64,000 bases of DNA from Rhabdornis inornatus. Its lineage: Eukaryota; Chordata; Aves; Passeriformes; Rhabdornithidae. The notes under the pieces are model-generated. The model was not told the DNA's origin and did not search any database. It worked only from the letters and a program-made list of their open reading frames with translations. Below are positions 58,096 through 64,000 of this stretch, piece by piece. The DNA is taken from NCBI GenBank assembly GCA_013397075.1, contig VWZS01002409.1:450947-514946 (forward strand), written 5' to 3'. A program made the position numbers and the translations under genes. Every line of letters starts with the position of its first letter. The first letter of the stretch is position 1.

Positions 58096-58986
58096 TCAGC
58101 ACACGGCAGCCCGGGGCCCGCGCAGGCTGCACCCCCTCATGTCGCTGGCCAGCCGCAGCACGGCCGCTCGCTCGGGGTCCCCCAAGGGCGTCCCAGCGCC
58201 GAAGGCCTCCTCCTCCTCCTCCTCCAGGATGGAGCTGAGCCGAGGGGCGCAGCGGGCCCGCTCGGCCGGCGGGCGGTAGGGACACTTGGCGTTGAGCAGC
58301 CTGCGGAGGGGCACCAAGGGCACGATGGCTTCGCCCAGGAGCTGCTGCTGGACGTGGCGGAAATCGCTCTGTCTCTTGAGGCGCTTGAACTCATTGAAGG
58401 CAGAGGCCGAGGTCTGGTAGAGGAGCAGGGCCATGGCGCGAGCCTTGTCGGCCTTGGACACCAGCACGGCGTGGCAGCGCAGCACCACCGCCTTGTTCTT
58501 CACCTGGTGCCGGTACACCCAGGCGAACACCTTGGGGTGCCGGTGGTCGGCGGCGCAGTGGGTGATGCGGTGCAGCAGGTACGCGTGGCCCGGCCGGCGG
58601 GCCCCCTTCTCGCAGGGCGTCATGCGGATGCCATGAGGGCCCAGCGTCAGCTTCATCTTGGCCCCGCCGGCGCCCGCCTCGCTCTTGGCCCAGATCTTGC
58701 CCACCGCCTCCTCGGTGCAGCCCTCGCCCTTGGCGTGCAGGGTGACGGCGTTGCCCAGGTACCGCACCGTGTACGTCGGGTCCTCCTTGTTCAGCTCCAC
58801 TTTCTGGCGCTTCCCGCGGAAGACACTGCCCAGGCGCTCCAGCGGGCACTCTGGCAGCAGGTCCGGGCAGGAGCGGAGGAAGCCGGCCAGCAGCGCCGCG
58901 TAGCTCAGCCCCGGCCCCAGGCTCTTGCCTTTGCACTTACGTTCATTTTCCACCAGCACGAACTTGCTCCGGCGCCAGGGCAGCAT
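58096..58986 (-). CDS. FAM43B: FAM43B: PTB/PID-domain protein family 43 member B, single exon
   Basis: A poorly characterised adaptor-like protein. One intronless ORF of 296 codons starts MLPWRRSKFVLVENE, which is the family N-terminus, and contains the block DPTYTVRYLGNAVTLHAKG at about residues 69-87. That block opens a phosphotyrosine-binding/PID fold extending to about residue 200 (GPHGIRM, FAWVYRHQ, KAVVLRCHAVL). The C-terminal part retains RRLLNAKCPYRPP, APRLSSI with an acidic EEEEEEA run, and CSLRG close to the end. It is about 30 residues shorter than human FAM43B, mainly at the tail. Coding sequence is extremely GC-rich, which produces long overlapping frames on the opposite strand (456 codons at 57982-59352) that I discount. 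Confidence 0.95.
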   Translation of the reverse strand: MLPWRRSKFVLVENERKCKGKSLGPGLSYAALLAGFLRSCPDLLPECPLERLGSVFRGKRQKVELNKEDPTYTVRYLGNAVTLHAKGEGCTEEAVGKIWAKSEAGAGGAKMKLTLGPHGIRMTPCEKGARRPGHAYLLHRITHCAADHRHPKVFAWVYRHQVKNKAVVLRCHAVLVSKADKARAMALLLYQTSASAFNEFKRLKRQSDFRHVQQQLLGEAIVPLVPLRRLLNAKCPYRPPAERARCAPRLSSILEEEEEEAFGAGTPLGDPERAAVLRLASDMRGCSLRGPRAAVC

Positions 58987-59320
58987 CTCGGCTCCGCTCC
59001 GCTAATCCCGACCTCGCTCGCAAGCAGCGGGACAACACCCCCCGCCACCCCAATCCGGTTTGGGGGGTGTCCCCGCACCCCCCGAGCAGGGGGTGAAGCC
59101 CCTACCCCGGCAGCGGGAAGCGACCGCTGTATCCGATCCGGAGCCCACGGAGGATGCGGAGCCGAGGAGCCGCCGCGTTCCGGGCGCCGCCTGCGCCTGA
59201 TGCTGCGGGAGCGACGGCGGCGGCGGCGGCGGCGGCTGCGGGGACGCGGCGGCTGCGGGGACGCGGCGCTCTCTCCGTGGGCTGCTCCACCTCCCCGAGC
59301 ACGCGGGGAGCCNGGTGAAC
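58987..59320 (-). promoter_or_regulatory. FAM43B: CpG island and promoter region of FAM43B
   Basis: Very dense CG content continues upstream of the ATG at 58986, with GGC/CGG triplet runs at about 59210-59255. An unresolved N lies at 59313 where the upstream minisatellite begins. No TATA box was found. Confidence 0.5.
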
Positions 59321-59545
59321 GGTCCCCGCCGGTGAACGACCCCCGCCGGTAAATGAACGGTCCCCGCCGGTGAACGGTCCCCGCCGGTGAACGACCCCCG
59401 CCGGTGAATGAACGGCCCCCACGGCTGAACGGCCCCCGCCGGTGAATGAACGGCCCCCGCCGGTGAATGAACAGCCCCCGCCGGTAAATGAACTGCCCCT
59501 GCTGCTGAACGGCCCCCGCCGGTAAATGAACGGCCCCCACCAGCT
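59310..59545. repeat. GC-rich minisatellite upstream of FAM43B
   Basis: Units of the form 'cccgccggtgaacggtcc' and 'cccgccggtaaatgaacgg' of about 17-22 bp repeat about twelve times, each with CpGs. The array contains an N and borders the FAM43B promoter. The Phe-Thr-Gly-Gly-type ORFs over it are artefacts. Confidence 0.92.
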
Positions 59546-59599
59546 CCGTGCGCACTCGCTCCGTGCCCCAGCAAAAATCAAGCCCCTCACCCCATGCAG

Positions 59600-61770
59600 C
59601 AACCAGACCCTCAGCGCCGAATCCCACCGGCGTGAGGGGTAATTCTGTAATTTCCCACCCAGAGGATGATTTTGGGAGGGTCAGATGATGGCTTCTGACA
59701 CTGGAACGACAAAAAGGTGGGGTTTTCCGCCCCCCAAATCAGTACATTGCACAAGGGTGTGTGCCAGGATTTGCAGATCCTGCAGGTTTGCTGGCATTTT
59801 TTCCTCCAAACCTCCCATTTGCCCCTGTTATTTCCAAGCCAGTCAGATCTCCTTGCTTCTCCTCTCCCTTTGGGCTGAGCTGGCTTTTAACCTGTTGCTT
59901 TTATCTCTGGCCAAAGCCCTAGGACAGCTTCTCTCCAGAAGAAATGGAATGTTATTTCCCCATGGCACAGCTCAGAGTGGAGTTTTGGGGAGCACTGCGA
60001 AGTCTCAGCCCTGCAGTGGAGTCTGAGGCTGCTCAGGATTCAGTGCATTTGGCTCAAACCCTGATTTCCACCTTTTTTTTTTTTAAACCATCTGGATGTA
60101 AAGCAGTGAGACCCCTGGGCTTGTGGATGCTCTGTTTGCCTTGGGATTGAAAAATGGGGAGGAGAAAGGGGTAAAATAACACCATGTGCCCCCACTTTTA
60201 GTCTGTTTGGGGAAGAAAACCAGAGTGGGGTGTTGCAGGGAACAGGAAGCCATTTCCCAGCAGCTTCCCAGATTTTCTGCAGTTTGAGTGAAGCAAATGC
60301 AACCTTAAAATAGCAACTTCACAGGCAGACAGCACCAGCCCCACTCTCTCACTGCCGCGGCCTCGACAGCCTCGCAGGTTTTTGCAGCCAAAATAATAAA
60401 AAATGCATGGATTAGTCTGTTTTTCAATTTTTCTGATGCAAACATAGGCTGTGTGGTTTGCTCCTGGTGCAAGGATGGTTTTGGGGAGATGGCAATTAGG
60501 GAATTAGTACTAATGAGGAAGATTTCTATCCATGCTAGCCTCTGTCTTTCATAATTTCTATTTTTACCCTCATTGTCTGAGGTGAGGGCTTGCTTGGTGT
60601 TCATATTGAGAAGGCAGGTGTGAACCCACCCTGAAAAATTCTTTAATTACAGATCCCATATTATTTGGGTCAGGGGGGAGGGCTGTGGTGTCCCTCTGCA
60701 CTGGTTTGATCCCACAGGTTGCCCTAGGGCTGGTTTTCCTTTTTTCTCCCAGATTTTGGGGGGCAAAGGAGACTCTGCACCTCATTTTATATAGGGGAAA
60801 GCCACCTGGATTTGCACTTGAGAGCTGAAAAAAAGAGTTGTGGGCTGGGCTCCTCTCACTCAGTGCCCTGGCAAGTGGTGAACTGTCATCATTGGGTTCC
60901 AGAGTGGACAAGCACCCTCATGGTGTGTGGGAGGTGGGTTTCCTGGTAATCCCTTGGACAATAACGATCTCAGCAGCCCAGCTTTGGTTTCTTGGGGTGC
61001 CTGTGATGGTCCTACTGTCCCATGCTCTGTTTCAGCCCCACCAGAAGCCACTGCCAATTTGGATGCTGCTTCCCAGCCTCTTGTGGCTCCTCTGCAGTGA
61101 CCCAACAGCAAGATTTGCTGGCAAAACCAGCAGGTGAGGTCCAAAACCTCCCAAAATCCAACAAACCAGATAAAAATCACAGTGATAAATCCCTGGGGGC
61201 TGTGAAACCCATCCTTGCAGCTAGAAAATGGGGCAGGAAGCTCCTTGGGCAAGGGGAAAAATAGAGAAATCTTTAATTAAAAAGCAATTTGATGATCACC
61301 TGGGAGCCCTTTACCTTGTGTGGGCTGATTCCCGTGGAAGCATCAGCCAAACTGAATTTGGGCTCCAGCATGAGGGCATCTCAAAAAGGGCTTTTGACCA
61401 CGTGTGTCTTCGGCCAGTTTCCCCTGCTGCCTGTAGCTAGAAGACCTGGGAAAATGTGATATATACAGATATTATTTTTTATGCCTTCAATCGTAGTGAT
61501 TTATTTATTTTGATCTCACTGATCAGAAGCTGTTGTTCCTTCCCCCCCCGGAATGATTTAATGACATTTTTCTGTGGAGCCACAGAACCAGTTTTGAACT
61601 GAGGAGGAAAAAACCTGTGGGACGGCGGCAGAAAAATTCTCTGCCAGGACGGAGGAAGGAGGAAGTAAATAATGAAAAGAGGAGAAATTGGAAAAAATGA
61701 GGCAGCAGGCAAGGAGAGGATGTGGGAATCCCTGAGCACGATGCTTTGGGGGCCAGGGCTGCCCCTGAGG
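59600..61770. other. Intergenic between FAM43B and CDA, no gene recognised
   Basis: The two genes diverge (FAM43B minus, CDA plus), so this is shared upstream sequence. No exon-like similarity, CR1 copy or tandem array was seen. Confidence 0.5.
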
Positions 61771-61774
61771 ATGC

Positions 61775-61888
61775 TTCCCGGAGTTGAGCTGCGTGCCGGG
61801 GCGTTATCCCGGCGTCCCGGCCAGCCTATTTTCCAGGCGAGGAAATATTTAACCGCGGCGTCAGCGGGCAGGGCAGGCGGGTGCAGGA
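61775..61888 (+). promoter_or_regulatory. CDA: CDA promoter and 5' UTR region
   Basis: A local rise in CpG density precedes the ATG at 61889 and continues into exon 1. An A/T-rich TATT/AAATATTTAA stretch at about 61842-61851 lies 40 bp upstream of the ATG. No consensus TATA box is convincing. Confidence 0.4.
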
Positions 61889-63525
61889 ATGGAGGGAGGC
61901 GGGCAGCACCCGGTCCCTGCTGTCCCCCCGGGCCAGCCCCAGGATGACCATCTCCAGCTCCTGCTGCGCCGCAGCCGGGAGGCCAAAAACTGCGCCTATT
62001 GTCCCTACAGCCACTTCCCGGTGGGAGCCGCGCTGCTCACCACCGGCGGGGAGATCTTCTCGGGTAAGATGGGGACCTGAGACCCCCCCGGGGATTTTGG
62101 GGAGCCCCCAGCAAGCCTTGGGTCGTGTATGAGGGTGTAGGGAGGTCATGCCGGGGTGCTGGTGTTGTGTGTCCTCCCCCGCTGCCTATTGGCAGCCGCC
62201 ATCCCGGACCAAGCCAAAGATCACAGCGGATGGGAAAAGAAATAGGGGGGCAGGGGAAATGGCTTTTCTTTGTGAATTCCCTAAGAAATGAGCTGGTGGG
62301 GTTTGGGGTGGCTGATGCCGGGGTTCTCCCTGCAGGGTGCAACGTGGAGAACGCCTGCTACAGCCTGGGGGTGTGTGCGGAGCGCACTGCCATCCAAAAA
62401 GCCATTTCCGAGGGGCACACCAGCTTCAAAGCCATGGCCATCGCCAGGTGAGGGTGCTCCGAGAGCTGGAATGGTGAGGAATGGGATGGGGAACCAGCAG
62501 GAGAATCCCTGCTGCTCCCCAGGGACGGCTGTTTCTGCAGCAACCCCGTCTTTTGGGGAGGGAAATAAAGTTTTTGCATGGTGTTTTTGGAGGAATTGGG
62601 GAGCAAATCTGTTGTGGCTTTGTATTTATCGGGGCATGAAGGTCTTCTGCAGGTGTTCTCCCCTCCCCTGACCTCAGGACTGAGCTCTGTGCCCTTCTCC
62701 TTTGGCAGTGACATGGGGGACCAGTTCATCACACCCTGTGGCGCCTGCAGACAAGTGATGAGAGAGGTGACAGCTCGTGTGGGGCTCTGTGGTTTATCCC
62801 CTGACCCCAGGCATCTCCCCCTAAAACACCTGGAGGTACCAAGAAGGGTGCAATCCCCCATCCTCAGCCCCAGGGCTGGCTCCAGGCTCCTCAGATCGTG
62901 TTATCTGCTGGGAAAGGGGTATTCCAGCCCTGAGTGGGTGTTCAGTGGGAATCCATCAGCTCGCCCCCCACAGGGGAGTTTGTCCCTCCAGGTGCAGGGT
63001 TTTGCCCTCGAGTCCTTGCTCTGGAAAGCCTGAAAATGGGTGTTTTCCTGCAAAAGCTGGGCTTCCCACAGATCCTGTCCAGCTCTGTCTCCCTCCTCTG
63101 CAGGAATCCCAGCACCCACAGCCCATTTTTGGGTTGTTAATATTTAATGGGTTGTGGGGCTCTGCTCGAGGGTCAGATTCAGCAGGTTCAGAGGTACCAG
63201 GGCTCATGCTAGTGGAGTAAAAACACGGGATCTGAGCCCAAAATATCCTCTGGGGGAGGTAATGCTGATAAGCCAACCCAAAATACATGCAATAGAGGGA
63301 GATGCTCCCTGTGAGTCTGAAAAAAAAGGGTATATGAATAATTTGGGGAAGAAATGCAGATTCTTCCCTTCTTTCCCTCATCAGGCTCTTGTTTCTCCTC
63401 TTCTCCTCCAGTTTGGCACAGACTGGGATGTGTACCTGACCAAAGCAGATGGCACCTACATTGTCAAGAGGCTGGAGGAGCTGCTGCCACTCTCCTTTGG
63501 CCCTGAGGACCTGAAGAAGGTCTGA
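61889..63525 (+). CDS. CDA: CDA: cytidine deaminase, complete
   Basis: The enzyme converts cytidine and deoxycytidine to uridine and deoxyuridine in cytosolic pyrimidine salvage, as a zinc-dependent homotetramer. Four coding exons, 61889-62063, 62336-62447, 62709-62766 and 63412-63525, sum to 459 nt and give 152 residues (human 146). The substrate-binding segment CAYCPYSHFPVGAALL is in exon 1. Exon 2 carries CNVENACYSLG and the catalytic CAE (Cys72 zinc ligand, Glu74 proton shuttle). Exon 3 carries PCGAC (Cys106 and Cys109, zinc ligands) followed by RQVMRE. Exon 4 ends ELLPLSFGPEDLKKV. All catalytic residues are intact and all introns are GT-AG. The N-terminal 20 residues are diverged and Pro/Gly-rich, so the exact start is set by the first in-frame ATG. 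Confidence 0.96.
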
Positions 63526-63965
63526 GCAGCGTGGCCACCACCAGCCTTTGCCCTTAGGCACAGGTGACCATGGTTTTCCCCAATTTCCTCAGCCTGTAAG
63601 CAACTTTTGGGAACAACACAGAGGGAAATGTGTTTATACTGTTAAGTTGCCTGTTCCTCTGGCTCATCTTCTGATTCAGTGTTGATTTGAAGACTCCAGC
63701 TCCACCTTGCCCCAAGGAAATGGAAAAATCAAATAATTCCCTGTTACTAGTAAAAAAAGTGTCCAGACATCCCTGTAGGCAAGGGAGGGCATGGGTTTGA
63801 TGCACAGCTCAAACAGGCTTTGGTACAGAAAACACTCCTGAATAATGCAAAATCATTGCTTGGGAAAGTGCTGGATCCTTCAGCTCTAAAGAGAAGCAAA
63901 AGCAAGAAGGAAAAGGTCCATCAACCCCAGAAGTAATTAGTAATTAATAAACCAATCCAGATTAG
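63526..63965 (+). other. CDA: CDA 3' UTR with poly(A) signal
   Basis: The stop at 63523-63525 is followed by about 420 bp of unique sequence to an AATAAA at 63946-63951. The window ends shortly afterwards. Confidence 0.6.
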
Positions 63966-64000
63966 GTGGATTGCTGGAACAGGATGTTTATCACACTGAG

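Noticed and set aside
57982..59352. 456-codon plus-strand ORF opposite FAM43B
   Set aside because: It is the antisense shadow of the very GC-rich FAM43B gene, where stop codons are rare on both strands; the minus-strand frame has clear family similarity.

Overview
This is a vertebrate nuclear genome window, most likely a bird and probably a songbird. All genes have spliced GT-AG structures, with one GC-AG intron. The introns carry several truncated CR1-type LINE 3' ends (bird/reptile), and there are two solitary retroviral LTR-like blocks. The bird/songbird call is an inference from the repeat families and from gene order. Short N runs at 51183, 52173-52176 and 59313 show it is a draft assembly.

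Layout: (1) 1-5.4 kb, minus strand: the first six coding exons of a DDX19-family DEAD-box RNA helicase, with its CpG-rich promoter at about 5.2-5.5 kb; the rest of the gene lies to the left of the window. (2) 5.6-15.0 kb: no supported gene, only simple and tandem repeats and possible upstream sequence of VWA5B1. (3) 15.06-35.7 kb, plus strand: a complete 21-coding-exon VWA5B1 (VIT plus VWA domain protein). I assembled it exon by exon; it is open for 1310 codons plus a stop. (4) 35.7-48.8 kb: intergenic, with minisatellites (including a strictly 30-bp-periodic array at 42.2-42.95 kb), one LTR-like block and a perfect AT-rich palindrome. (5) 48.9-51.2 kb, minus: CAMK2N1, the CaMKII inhibitor, with a long 3' UTR. 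(6) 53.3-56.7 kb, minus: MUL1, a mitochondrial outer-membrane RING E3 ligase, with an LTR insertion almost touching a splice donor. (7) 57.9-59.0 kb, minus: the single-exon gene FAM43B. (8) 61.9-63.95 kb, plus: complete CDA (cytidine deaminase).

The order VWA5B1-CAMK2N1-MUL1-FAM43B-CDA matches human 1p36.12 as I recall it, so this is an ancient conserved block. The genes are functionally unrelated. DDX19 on the left flank is not its human neighbour (human DDX19A/B are on 16q22), which makes that junction a point of interest. I did not find a previously undescribed biological system. The most notable observations are a VWA5B1 VWA domain that has lost two of its expected metal-site residues, the LTR next to the MUL1 exon 2 splice donor, an X-box next to the MUL1 start, and the 30-bp array that stays open on both strands.
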